64,000 nucleotides of DNA from Streptomyces sp. Ru73 (GTDB lineage Bacteria; Actinomycetota; Actinomycetes; Streptomycetales; Streptomycetaceae): positions 1-64,000 of the forward strand of contig NZ_PQSQ01000005.1 in the NCBI RefSeq assembly GCF_002920575.1. Reading direction: 5' to 3'. Below the pieces are notes generated by a model. It saw nothing but the letters and a program-made list of their open reading frames with translations, ran no database searches and had not been told where the DNA came from. Shown piece after piece: positions 15,761 through 24,213 of this stretch. The first letter of the stretch is position 1; each line of letters begins with the position of its first letter. The position numbers and the translations under genes are program-made.

Positions 15761-16636
15761 ATGGCGAAGCCGACCGATCCGAAATCGAGTGAAGGGACCG
15801 CCGCGTCCCGTGCCGGTGCGGCTGCCGGGGCGGAAGGGGCGGCCTTCGCGCCGCCGCCCGCGCTGCCCATCGACGGCGAGGAACTGTACTGCGTCGAGGG
15901 TGACCTGCTCTTCGACGAGGACGAACTGCGCCTCTACCGGGAGGCGCAGCAGGCGCTGGCCGCCCGGAACGAGGCGGCCCGGCTGACCGAGGAAGCCGGC
16001 CTCAGCTACCTCAAGCCCCGGGAGAACACGCTCCTCGGCATCGTTCAGGAGGGCAAGCTCGTCCGCTGGGAGCCGGGCACGATCCTGAAGTACTGCGTCC
16101 TGCAGCAGACGTTCCCGCGCCAGGAGTGGTACCAGGAAGTGGTCGAGAACATGAAGGCGGCCACCCGGGACTGGTCCGACACCTGCGGCGTGCAATTCGA
16201 GTACGTCAGCGCGGCCGACAACAGCGGTTCCCTGCGGCCGCCGGAAGTGCTCTTCGCCGTGCGGCACATCGACGCCAAGGGCGCCTTCATCGCCTCGGCA
16301 TTCTTCCCGAACGATCCGCCCCACCGGCGGCGGGTGCTCGTCGATCCCTCGTACCACACGACCGACTTCGACCGGGCAGGGGTTTTCCGGCACGAACTCG
16401 GCCACACGCTCGGATTCCGGCACGAGCACATTCGCTCCGGGGCTCCGGCCGTGTGTCCCGACGAGGACACCACCGGCACGATCGATCTCACCCAGTACGA
16501 CCCGAAGTCGGTCATGCATTACTTCTGCGGCGGTGTCGGCACGCGTGAACTGGCGATCACCAGCATGGACCGGGACGGCTCCCGCAGCGTCTACGGACCG
16601 CCGCTGTCGACGTTCGAACTCGTCGCGGCACGGTAG
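15761..16636 (+). CDS. Metzincin-family zinc metalloprotease without signal peptide
   Basis: This is a 291-residue protein. The catalytic zinc motif HELGHTLGFRHEH (His211, Glu212, His215, His221) is a complete HExxHxxGxxH. The Met-turn SVMHY (Met252) follows at the right distance. These are diagnostic of metzincins (astacin/matrixin-like). Residues 1-35 are Ala/Ser/Gly-rich and hydrophilic, with no Sec, Tat or lipoprotein signal. A Leu/Glu-rich helical region (about 36-90) precedes the catalytic domain. The enzyme is therefore cytoplasmic or exported by a non-classical route. It is tightly coupled to the small upstream gene and ends at a strong terminator. Confidence 0.9.
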   Translation: MAKPTDPKSSEGTAASRAGAAAGAEGAAFAPPPALPIDGEELYCVEGDLLFDEDELRLYREAQQALAARNEAARLTEEAGLSYLKPRENTLLGIVQEGKLVRWEPGTILKYCVLQQTFPRQEWYQEVVENMKAATRDWSDTCGVQFEYVSAADNSGSLRPPEVLFAVRHIDAKGAFIASAFFPNDPPHRRRVLVDPSYHTTDFDRAGVFRHELGHTLGFRHEHIRSGAPAVCPDEDTTGTIDLTQYDPKSVMHYFCGGVGTRELAITSMDRDGSRSVYGPPLSTFELVAAR

Positions 16637-16675
16637 GCAGGCGCCCCGGCCCGTACCTCGGCCGCTAGGTTCGTC

Positions 16676-16706
16676 AGCCGTGGCCCGCCCTCGGCGGGCC
16701 ACGGCT
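16676..16706 (+). terminator. Hairpin terminator of the metalloprotease operon
   Basis: A perfect 14-bp stem (AGCCGTGGCCCGCC with GGCGGGCCACGGCT) closes a 3-nt loop. It lies 40 nt past the metalloprotease stop. Confidence 0.88.
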
Positions 16707-16762
16707 CACGCATGTCCAGGGGCAGGTGGGCGGGCCACGAGGAGCGTCCGGCCGGAAAGCCC

Positions 16763-16792
16763 TTGCTCTGTTATTCCGGAATAACGTAATCT
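16763..16792 (+). promoter_or_regulatory. Promoter with operator in the spacer, upstream of the ArsR-type gene
   Basis: TTGCTC (16763-16768) and TAATCT (16787-16792) are 18 nt apart. A perfect 16-bp palindrome, GTTATTCCGGAATAAC, occupies 16770-16785 inside that spacer. A repressor bound there would block RNA polymerase directly. The predicted start point coincides with the GTG at 16800, implying a leaderless, autoregulated transcript. Confidence 0.72.
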
Positions 16793-16799
16793 CCGGAGC

Positions 16800-17309
16800 G
16801 TGACGGACGAGTCCTTGGCAGCGCGCGTGGCCGCGCTCGAAGAGCGGGTGGCGCGGCTGGAGACCGGGTCCGACGTGGCCCGGGACGATGTCTTCTGGGC
16901 TCTGGAGGAGCTTCGCCGGCGCGTCACGGGGAGCGGGCAGGTGCTGTTCACCGGTGCGGTGGACCTGCCCACCGGCGAGCACTACGAATGGCAGCAGGGC
17001 GCGGTGGCGGACGGCCTGCTCGCGGCGGACTGGTCCGCGCACGCCGCGCCGTACGCCGCGCTCGGCCACCCGGTGCGGCTCACGCTGCTGCGTGCGGTGC
17101 TGCGCGGCATCCGGTCGGCGGCCGAGCTGCAGGAGACCGCCGCGCTGAACACCACAGGGCAGCTGTACCACCACCTCAAGCAGCTCACGGCAGCCGGCTG
17201 GCTCCAGGCCGAGGGGCGCGGCCAGTACCGGGTGCCCGCAGGCCGGGTCGTACCGCTGCTCGTGCTGCTGTCAGCGGTGGTGCCGGCGGACATGACGACG
17301 GGGGAGTGA
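16800..17309 (+). CDS. ArsR-type winged-helix regulator
   Basis: This is a 169-residue protein. An N-terminal coiled coil (LAARVAALEERVARLE) is followed by a winged helix at residues about 85-150 (ALGHPVRLTLLRAVLRGIRSAAELQE, then TTGQLYHHLKQLTAAGWLQ). The family is helix-turn-helix of the ArsR/SmtB fold, but no Cys-based metal site is present, so the signal is unknown. The ATTCCGGAAT-type palindrome lies in its own promoter. The downstream class-C-hydrolase gene starts 4 nt after the stop. The regulator probably represses this two-gene operon. Confidence 0.85.
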   Translation: MTDESLAARVAALEERVARLETGSDVARDDVFWALEELRRRVTGSGQVLFTGAVDLPTGEHYEWQQGAVADGLLAADWSAHAAPYAALGHPVRLTLLRAVLRGIRSAAELQETAALNTTGQLYHHLKQLTAAGWLQAEGRGQYRVPAGRVVPLLVLLSAVVPADMTTGE

Positions 17310-17313
17310 CCCA

Positions 17314-18438
17314 ATGGACCGACGGACGTTTCTTCTCACGGCCACCGCGGCGGCGGCCGGGGCAGGGTTACCGCTGCTCTCCGGCACCGCCGCCGCCGAC
17401 GGTGGCCTGCCCGCGCGCGTACGGGACTGCCTGGACCGGGCGCTGGCCGCCGGCAGCCCGGGCGCGGTCTGCGGGGTGATCCAGGGCGGCCGTACGTACG
17501 TCGCGGGCGCGGGCAGAAGCGGTGCGGAGCGCATGAACGGCACGCGAGGCGCTGCGCCCGACGGCCGTACCGTGTTCCAGCTCGGCTCCATCGGCAAGAC
17601 GCTCACCGCCACCGCCCTCGCACGGGCCGTCAGCGCGGGCACGACCCGTCTCGACGCACCGCTCACCCTGCCCGCCCGGTTCCGTGTCCCGCGCAAGGGA
17701 CCCCGGCGGATCACACTGGCCGACCTGGCGACCCACAGCTCCGGCCTGCCGTCCCTGCCGCCGAACCTCCTCGCGGAAGCCGACCCGCTGGACCCGTACG
17801 CGCACTACACACTGGACGACCTGGCGATCGGCCTGCGCAGGACGCGGCTGGACACCGAGCCGGGCAGCACGTACGCGTACTCCAACCTCGGCTTCGGGCT
17901 GCTCGGCCAGGCGCTGGCCTTCGACGACGTGGACGCGATGGTGCGGCGCACCGTGACGCGGCCGCTCCGGCTGCCGGACACCACGACGGCACTGCGGCCG
18001 GACATGGCGGTGCGCAAGGCCGTCGGCCACCTCGCCGGGCAGACCGTCCCCGACTGGCACGACGCGGTGCTCAGCGGCGCCGGCACGTCGATGTACAGCA
18101 CCGCCGACGACATGCTGCGGTACCTGGCCGCGCAGCTCGACCCGCGGCGTACGCCGCTGCGGGCCGCGATCGAGCTCACCCAGCGGCCCCACTTCACCGC
18201 CCCCGGCAGCAGCCTGCGGATCGGGCTCGGCTGGCACCTCAGCCCGCTGTCCACCGGCCGCACCATGACCTGGCACAACGGCGGGACCGGCGGCTTCAGT
18301 ACCTGCGCCGCCTTCAGCCGGGAGAGCGGGACGGCGGTCGTGATGATGGTGAACACCTTCAGCGAGGAGACCGCTGGCAAGGCGCGACCGGTCGACGCGC
18401 TCACCTTCCAGCTGCTCACCGAACTCGACGCGGGCTGA
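17314..18438 (+). CDS. Secreted serine hydrolase, class C beta-lactamase/DD-peptidase family
   Basis: This is a 374-residue protein with a twin-arginine-type signal (MDRRTFLLTATAAAAGAG, Ala-rich, processing near residue 28). The penicillin-binding fold motifs are all present: SxxK as Ser92-Lys95 in LGSIGK, YxN as Tyr189 in YSNLG, and the third motif HNGGTGG (His321). Members hydrolyse beta-lactams, D-amino-acid peptides or esters. The motif HxG rather than KTG points to the esterase/DD-peptidase side. It is translationally coupled to the ArsR-type regulator, which fits induction by a cell-wall or drug signal. Substrate is not determinable. Confidence 0.92.
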   Translation: MDRRTFLLTATAAAAGAGLPLLSGTAAADGGLPARVRDCLDRALAAGSPGAVCGVIQGGRTYVAGAGRSGAERMNGTRGAAPDGRTVFQLGSIGKTLTATALARAVSAGTTRLDAPLTLPARFRVPRKGPRRITLADLATHSSGLPSLPPNLLAEADPLDPYAHYTLDDLAIGLRRTRLDTEPGSTYAYSNLGFGLLGQALAFDDVDAMVRRTVTRPLRLPDTTTALRPDMAVRKAVGHLAGQTVPDWHDAVLSGAGTSMYSTADDMLRYLAAQLDPRRTPLRAAIELTQRPHFTAPGSSLRIGLGWHLSPLSTGRTMTWHNGGTGGFSTCAAFSRESGTAVVMMVNTFSEETAGKARPVDALTFQLLTELDAG

Positions 18439-18501
18439 GCTGCGCGATCACCCCGGGAAGGCGTCGTACGGACGCGGTGGCCCGGCCGCATGGCGCTCGC
18501 G

Positions 18502-18555
18502 CGTACGACGGCTTCCCGGCAGCCGCAAGCCGGCGGGCGCGGATGCCGTCGTACG
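18502..18555 (+). terminator. Possible terminator after the serine hydrolase gene
   Basis: CGTACGACGGC and GCCGTCGTACG form a perfect 11-bp stem closing a 32-nt loop that holds smaller GC hairpins. It lies 64 nt past the stop. The remaining gap to 18684 shows no gene. Confidence 0.5.
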
Positions 18556-18684
18556 TCAGCTTTAGGGGTGAGATGTGTGATTGACCGGTGACGTCAGGGG
18601 AACCCGGAGGCAGACAGAGGCTGACGTGCAGGTACCGCTTGTTCCTCTGAGGTGCGGGCCTGTGGGAGCGCATGCGGAGGCGGT

Positions 18685-19317
18685 ATGAGCGAGAAGCAGG
18701 CGTCGTCGGCGGGCAGGTTCACGGGGCCGCTTCGCGCGATCACGCCCGACCTGAACCGGGTACCCGGCATGGCCGAGGCCAAGAAGGCGGCCGAGGGCGC
18801 GCTGAACGCGGTGGGCGTGGTGTCCCCGCACGGCCGGCGCATCGCGGCGTACACCGGTGCGGGCCTGCTCGGCGTGGCCGGCCTCATCGAGTGGCCGGTG
18901 GCGGCGGCCGGCGCGGCCGCCGTGTGGCTCACGCAGCCGCGCCCCAAGGAGGACGGCCAGGACGGCGGCGGATCGCAGAGCCGCACCACGACGCAGGGTG
19001 GCACCACGGCGCACAGCGGCACCAAGACGCCGACCGGCAGCAAGGCACAGGGCGGCCACACCGGTACCAAGACACAGGGCGGCACCAAGACGCAGAGCCG
19101 GACCACGGCCGGCGGCACGACCCGGACCCGTAGCCAGAAGAAGACGCAGTCCGCGTCCGCGAGCAAGTCCAGGCCCGCGGCCAAGAGCACGGCCAAGGGA
19201 ACGGCCAGGACCACGGCCAAGAGCACGGGGAAGGCCACGGCGAGCGGCACCCGCTCACGGTCCGCTTCGGGCACGAACGCGACGAAGCGGTCGGCGTCGC
19301 GCACCAAGGCTTCCTGA
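18685..19317 (+). CDS. Membrane protein with long basic low-complexity tail
   Basis: This is a 210-residue protein. Residues about 50-82 contain one or two hydrophobic segments (RRIAAYTGAGLLGVAGLIEW, VAAAGAAAVWLT). From residue 90 on, the chain is only Ser, Thr, Lys, Arg, Gly, Gln and Ala (for example RSQKKTQSASASKSRPAAKS), like histone H1-type tails. It is probably membrane-anchored with a disordered cationic tail able to bind nucleic acid or anionic polymers. The start is ATG 18685 after GCGGAGG. It precedes the P-type ATPase by 91 nt on the same strand, which suggests a functional link. No family is recognised. Confidence 0.75.
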   Translation: MSEKQASSAGRFTGPLRAITPDLNRVPGMAEAKKAAEGALNAVGVVSPHGRRIAAYTGAGLLGVAGLIEWPVAAAGAAAVWLTQPRPKEDGQDGGGSQSRTTTQGGTTAHSGTKTPTGSKAQGGHTGTKTQGGTKTQSRTTAGGTTRTRSQKKTQSASASKSRPAAKSTAKGTARTTAKSTGKATASGTRSRSASGTNATKRSASRTKAS

Positions 19318-19408
19318 CCGTGGAGCTTCCCCAGGGGGCGGGCGGCGGCACGCCCGTACCTCTGGAGCCGGATACCCGTGTGTGCGGGACATGCGATGAG
19401 GGTGGGAC

Positions 19409-22400
19409 ATGGTTCTTGGGCTGTTGACCCGTCTGCCTGCGGCGGGCCTGGGGGTGGCGCTCTCCGCGCCCGGTTACGTCGCCCGTGGCGCGGCGGCGTG
19501 TGCCACGGCGGCGAACGATGCCGTCGGCGCCGGTCTGCGTGCCGCTTCCGACGGCGCGTCGGCGCTGGCCGGCACCACGGCGCACGTGGCGCACGTGGCA
19601 CACAACGCACTGCCGGGCGGTCCGGAGGAATGGCGGGCCGGCTCGCGGGTGCACCTGGCGCTGCGGCCGGCCTCGGACGCCCGCGTACGGCGGGCGGGCG
19701 GCGTGGAGGCGGTGGCCAGGCGGGTGGCCGGCGCGCTCGCCGAACACCCGGACGTGCTGCTCGCCTACTGGGACGGCGGCCTGGCACGGCTGGTGGTCAC
19801 CGCCTCGCAGGAGGCGGCCACCGACCGCGTGGTGGAGAAGGCCACCGAGCTGGCCGAACGGTACGGGCTGACGCACGACGACGCGCCCCTGCACGACTTC
19901 GCGCACCCCGAGGGCACCACGGCCGTACGGGTCGCGGCGACCGCACTGGCGATGGACGCGGTGGGCGTGGCCGCCGCGGTCACCGGCAAGGTGTTCCGGG
20001 TGCCGCGCTCGTCCAGGGTGGTGACCGCCGGCGTCACACTGCTGCGCGAGAACCCGCGGTTCCGGGCCCTGCTGACCACCCGGCTCGGCGCCGCCGGAGC
20101 CGACCTGGCACTGGCGGCGGCGAACGCCGTCGTGCACGGCGCGGGCCAGTCCCCGACCTCGCTGGTCCTGGACGGCATGCTGCGCGCCGGCCAGTTGGTG
20201 GAGAGCGTCTCGCGGGCGGCCGTCTTCGACGCGGCACACGACCGGGTGTGCGCGCCGGACAGGTCGAGTGCCACACCGCGGGAGGTCGCCCGGCCGCCAC
20301 TGCGGCCGACGCCGGCCCAGCAGTACGCGGCCCACGCCGCGACCGGCAGCATGATGGGCGCCGCCGCGACGCTGCTGCTGAGGCGGAACCTCAACGAGGC
20401 GGCGGAGGCGGTCCTTTCGGGCTCCCCGAAGGCCGCGCGGTACGGCCCCGCGGCCTTCTCCGCGGCCCTGGGCGGCGCCCTGGCGCGCTCCGGCGTCCTG
20501 GTCCGCGACCCCGAGCGGCTGAAGCAACTGCAGCTCGTGGACACGGTGGTGCTGCACCCCAGCGCCCTGCGCGGCAGCAGGCGCACCCTCTGCGAGGTGC
20601 ACCCCAGCGCGGAGGGCTGGGACCGCGAGCGGCTGTGGCGGGCGGCGGCCGCGGCCATCGACCAGGACGAGGGCGGCGAGCAGCCGACGGACAGGGCCGG
20701 CGAGGCACCGGCGGACACGGGCGGGGCAGAACTGCGTCCGGTACCGGGCGAGCCGTCGGCGGAGACGGGCATGATGATCGTGTCGGTCGACGGGCGGGAC
20801 GTCGGCACGGTCACGGTCGGCCGCGAACTCGACCCGCTCACCGAGGCCGTACTGGACGCGGCCCGGCAGGCGGACCAGTACACCGTCGTGGTGGACGACC
20901 CGGCGCTGGCGGACTTCGCCGCGCTGGCCGACGAAGTCGTCTCGGCGGAACATCCCCTCGCGGACCACGTACGGCACCGGCAGAACGACGGGCACGTGGT
21001 CCTGACCGTGGCGCGCGTGCCCGCACTCCACCCCGACGAGCCGGGCCGCCCGGGCGAGGACGACGAACTGCTCGCCGGGCTGCTGAGCAGCGACGTTGCC
21101 GTGGCCGTCACCGACGAGGACAGCGCCGTCGTCTGGGACGCCGACGCCCTGGTCTTCGGCGGCCTGGAGGACGTGTGGCGGCTGCTCGTCGCCGTGCCCG
21201 CCGCCCGGTCCGTCGGCCGCCGCTCGCAGGTACTGGCCCGGGCGGGCGCGGCACTGTCCGGCCTGCTCGTCGCCACGGGCGCACAACGACGCGGCCTCGC
21301 CGTCCTCGCCGGCTCGCAGCACGGCCCGGTCAACGCGGCGGCCCTGGGCGCACTGGTGACGGGGTGGGCAGCCGCCGTCCGCGTGGCCGCCACCCCGGCC
21401 CCGCGGCCCCGCCCCCGCGTGCCGTGGCACGCGCTGGAACCCGACGAGGCCGTGGCCCGGCTGCGCGACGGCCGCCCCGGCGAGCCGACGGCGCTGGCCG
21501 GCGCGGTGACGACGGCCCGGGCCCTGGCCGGACGGGTGGCGGGCCACCCCGTCCTCGCGCCGGCCCGGTGGTCGTTCCAGCTCGCCAACGCGGTACGGGC
21601 CGAGCTGGACGACCCCCTCACGCCCGTCCTCGCGGTCGGCGCCGCGGCCTCCGCCATCACGGGGTCGGCCGTCGACGCGGCCCTCGTCGTCGGGGCGATG
21701 GGCATGAACGCGCTCGTCGGCGGCGTACAGCGGCAGCGCGCCGAACAGGCACTGACCACGCTGGCCAAGGGCCAGAAGCAGAAGGCACGCCGCGCCGACG
21801 GCAGCGGCGGGCGCACCACCACGGTGGACGCGGCACGGCTGGCACCCGGCGACGTGATCAAGCTGGAGGTGGGGGACGTCGTCCCCGCCGACGCCCGCCT
21901 GCTGGAGCTGACCGGCCTGGAGGTCGACGAGTCCTCGCTGACCGGCGAGTCCCTGCCCACCGCCAAACAGCTCTCCGCGACGCCGCAGGCGGCCATCGCC
22001 GACCGCCGGTGCATGGTCTTCGAGGGCACCACCGTGGTCACCGGTCAGGCCACCGCCGTGGTCGTGGACACGGGGGAGCACACCGAAGCCGGCCGGGCCG
22101 TCGCGCTCGCCTCCCGCACCCCGCCGGCCGAGGGCGTCCAGGGCCGCCTGCAGGAACTCACCCGCAAGGCACTCCCGCTCACCCTCGCGGGCGGCGCCGC
22201 GGTCACCGGCCTGTCGCTGCTGCGCGGCCGCCCGATCCGCGAGGCCGTCGGCGGCGGCGTGGCCGTCGCGGTGGCCGCCGTACCCGAGGGCCTGCCCCTC
22301 GTGGCCACCGTGGCGCAACTGGCCGCAGCCCGCCGCCTCACCCGCCGCGGCATCCTCGTCCGCACACCGCGCGCCCTCGAAGCCCTGGGCCGGGTGGACA

Positions 22401-24019
22401 CGGTGTGTTTCGACAAGACCGGCACGCTCACCGAGAACCGGCTGCGCGTCGTCCGGCTCACCACCGCCGACGGCACAGTGTGCGAACCGCGGGACGAAGC
22501 CGCGGCCGACGTCCTGCGGCTGGCGGGACGCGCCTGCCCGCAGGAGGCCGAGGACGCCAACGGCCGTCAGGCGCACGCCACCGACGAGGCCGTACTGGCC
22601 GCCACCCCGGCCGACCCCGACTGGACCGCCACCGCCGGACTGCCCTTCGAAGCCAGCCGCGGCTACACCGCTGCCGTCGGCGAGACCGGTACGGGCGACC
22701 GTCTGCTCGTGGTCAAGGGCGCGCCGGAAACCGTCCTGGACGCCTGCCCCGGCCTCCCCGCCGAGGCCGCCGAGTGGGCACAGTCCCTGGCCGGCGAGGG
22801 GCTGCGCGTCCTCGCCGTCGCCACCCGTTCCCTCACCGGCGGCCAGGACGCCGACGACATCGTCAACGAGCCTTTGGCGAAGCTGGAGTTCGCGGGTTTC
22901 GTCGCACTCGCCGACACCCCGCGCCCCGGCTCGGCGCCCATGGTCGAGGGGCTGCGGGCGGCCGGGGTGACGCCCGTCATGCTGACCGGCGACCATCCGC
23001 ACACCGCCCGCGCGGTCGCCGTGGCGCTGGGCTGGCCGGAGGATACCGGCGTCGTCACCGGCGACGAACTCGCGGCCGCCGACCGGGCGGGCCGCGCCCG
23101 CCTCCTCAGCGGCGTGGGCGTCATCGCGCGCGTCGCTCCCGAGCAGAAGCTCCAGGTGGTCGAGGGGCTGCGGGCCGCCGGCCGGGTGGTCGCGATGGTC
23201 GGCGACGGCGCCAACGACGCGGCGGCGATCCGGGCAGCGCACGTCGGTGTCGGCCTCGCGGCGCGCGGCTCGGCCGCCGCGCGCAACGCCGCCGACCTGG
23301 TACTGACCGAACCGGACCTGGCCGTACTGGTCGACGCCGTCCGGGAAGGACGCGCCCTGTGGCGCAGCGTCGCGGACGCCATCAGCATCCTCATCGGCGG
23401 CAACGCCGGCGAGGTCGGCTTCACCGTGCTCGGCACGCTGATCGCCGGAGCATCGCCCCTGTCCACCCGTCAGCTCTTGCTGGTCAACCTGCTGACGGAC
23501 ATGTTCCCCGCGATGGCCGTGGCCGTCACACCGCCGGACGACCACAGTACGGAGCAGGCCGCGGCGGAGGGCAGCACACCGGTCGGCACCAGCGCACTGG
23601 GCGCTCCGCTGCTGCGCCAGATCCGCCAGCGGGGCATCGTGACCGCGCTGGGCGCCACCGTCGCATGGCTGATCGGCCGCTTCACGCCCGGCACCGCGCG
23701 CCGTACCAGCACCATGGCCCTGTGCGGAGTCGTCGGCGCCCAGCTCACCCAGACGCTCATCGGCCGCCAGCGCAGCCCGCTGCTGTGGGCGACCACCGTC
23801 GGCTCGGCCGCGGCGCTGATGGCGGTCGTGCAGACGCCCGGCCTCAGCCACTTCTTCGGCTGTACGCCGCTGGGGCCCGTGGCCGGCATGGGCGTGGCCG
23901 CCGCCATCGTGACCAGTCTCCTCGGGCCGCGCGTCACCCCGCCGGTCGAACGCCTCGTCGCCGACCTGCAGGGCAGGCTCCAGGGGCGGCTGCGTGCGGC
24001 GGGCGCCGCGGTGGTGTAG
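19409..24019 (+). CDS. Giant cation-translocating P-type ATPase, CtpI-like
   Basis: This is a 1536-residue integral membrane pump. The actuator motif TGES starts at Thr845. The membrane ion-path motif PEGLPLVATV is followed by the phosphorylated Asp1002 in DKTGTLTE. Hinge MLTGDHPHTA and GDGANDAAAI (about 1265-1274) complete the catalytic set. The N-terminal 650 residues are an unusual extension with tandem HMA-like alpha/beta repeats (VHLALRPASDARVRRAGG; a second near residue 380) and extra hydrophobic parts, as in mycobacterial CtpI (about 1630 residues). The PEGL motif resembles calcium-type pumps; the transported ion is unknown. The start is ATG 19409 after GAGGGTGGG. It is likely co-transcribed with the basic-tailed protein upstream. 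Confidence 0.93.
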   Translation: MVLGLLTRLPAAGLGVALSAPGYVARGAAACATAANDAVGAGLRAASDGASALAGTTAHVAHVAHNALPGGPEEWRAGSRVHLALRPASDARVRRAGGVEAVARRVAGALAEHPDVLLAYWDGGLARLVVTASQEAATDRVVEKATELAERYGLTHDDAPLHDFAHPEGTTAVRVAATALAMDAVGVAAAVTGKVFRVPRSSRVVTAGVTLLRENPRFRALLTTRLGAAGADLALAAANAVVHGAGQSPTSLVLDGMLRAGQLVESVSRAAVFDAAHDRVCAPDRSSATPREVARPPLRPTPAQQYAAHAATGSMMGAAATLLLRRNLNEAAEAVLSGSPKAARYGPAAFSAALGGALARSGVLVRDPERLKQLQLVDTVVLHPSALRGSRRTLCEVHPSAEGWDRERLWRAAAAAIDQDEGGEQPTDRAGEAPADTGGAELRPVPGEPSAETGMMIVSVDGRDVGTVTVGRELDPLTEAVLDAARQADQYTVVVDDPALADFAALADEVVSAEHPLADHVRHRQNDGHVVLTVARVPALHPDEPGRPGEDDELLAGLLSSDVAVAVTDEDSAVVWDADALVFGGLEDVWRLLVAVPAARSVGRRSQVLARAGAALSGLLVATGAQRRGLAVLAGSQHGPVNAAALGALVTGWAAAVRVAATPAPRPRPRVPWHALEPDEAVARLRDGRPGEPTALAGAVTTARALAGRVAGHPVLAPARWSFQLANAVRAELDDPLTPVLAVGAAASAITGSAVDAALVVGAMGMNALVGGVQRQRAEQALTTLAKGQKQKARRADGSGGRTTTVDAARLAPGDVIKLEVGDVVPADARLLELTGLEVDESSLTGESLPTAKQLSATPQAAIADRRCMVFEGTTVVTGQATAVVVDTGEHTEAGRAVALASRTPPAEGVQGRLQELTRKALPLTLAGGAAVTGLSLLRGRPIREAVGGGVAVAVAAVPEGLPLVATVAQLAAARRLTRRGILVRTPRALEALGRVDTVCFDKTGTLTENRLRVVRLTTADGTVCEPRDEAAADVLRLAGRACPQEAEDANGRQAHATDEAVLAATPADPDWTATAGLPFEASRGYTAAVGETGTGDRLLVVKGAPETVLDACPGLPAEAAEWAQSLAGEGLRVLAVATRSLTGGQDADDIVNEPLAKLEFAGFVALADTPRPGSAPMVEGLRAAGVTPVMLTGDHPHTARAVAVALGWPEDTGVVTGDELAAADRAGRARLLSGVGVIARVAPEQKLQVVEGLRAAGRVVAMVGDGANDAAAIRAAHVGVGLAARGSAAARNAADLVLTEPDLAVLVDAVREGRALWRSVADAISILIGGNAGEVGFTVLGTLIAGASPLSTRQLLLVNLLTDMFPAMAVAVTPPDDHSTEQAAAEGSTPVGTSALGAPLLRQIRQRGIVTALGATVAWLIGRFTPGTARRTSTMALCGVVGAQLTQTLIGRQRSPLLWATTVGSAAALMAVVQTPGLSHFFGCTPLGPVAGMGVAAAIVTSLLGPRVTPPVERLVADLQGRLQGRLRAAGAAVV

Positions 24020-24038
24020 CGCGTACGGCCCGCCGCTT

Positions 24039-24099
24039 CCGGGCAGTGGCGGGGGAGATGCCCGAAAGGGCGCCTGACTCTTCCCCGCCCGCTGCCCGG
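24039..24099 (+). terminator. Terminator after the P-type ATPase
   Basis: CCGGGCAGTGGCGGGGGAGA (24039-24058) pairs almost completely with the segment at 24079-24099 (TCTTCCCCGCC then GCTGCCCGG) across a 20-nt loop. It is a very long imperfect stem 20 nt after the stop. Confidence 0.75.
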
Positions 24100-24213
24100 A
24101 CGCCCCTGTGGCGCCGCCGCCGGCCGTGACACGCTCAAGGGTGCCGAGCCGGCGCGGACCCGGCGGCGCGGGCCCGCCATGCGGCCGGCCCATGACGGAG
24201 GAGAAGGGCGACC

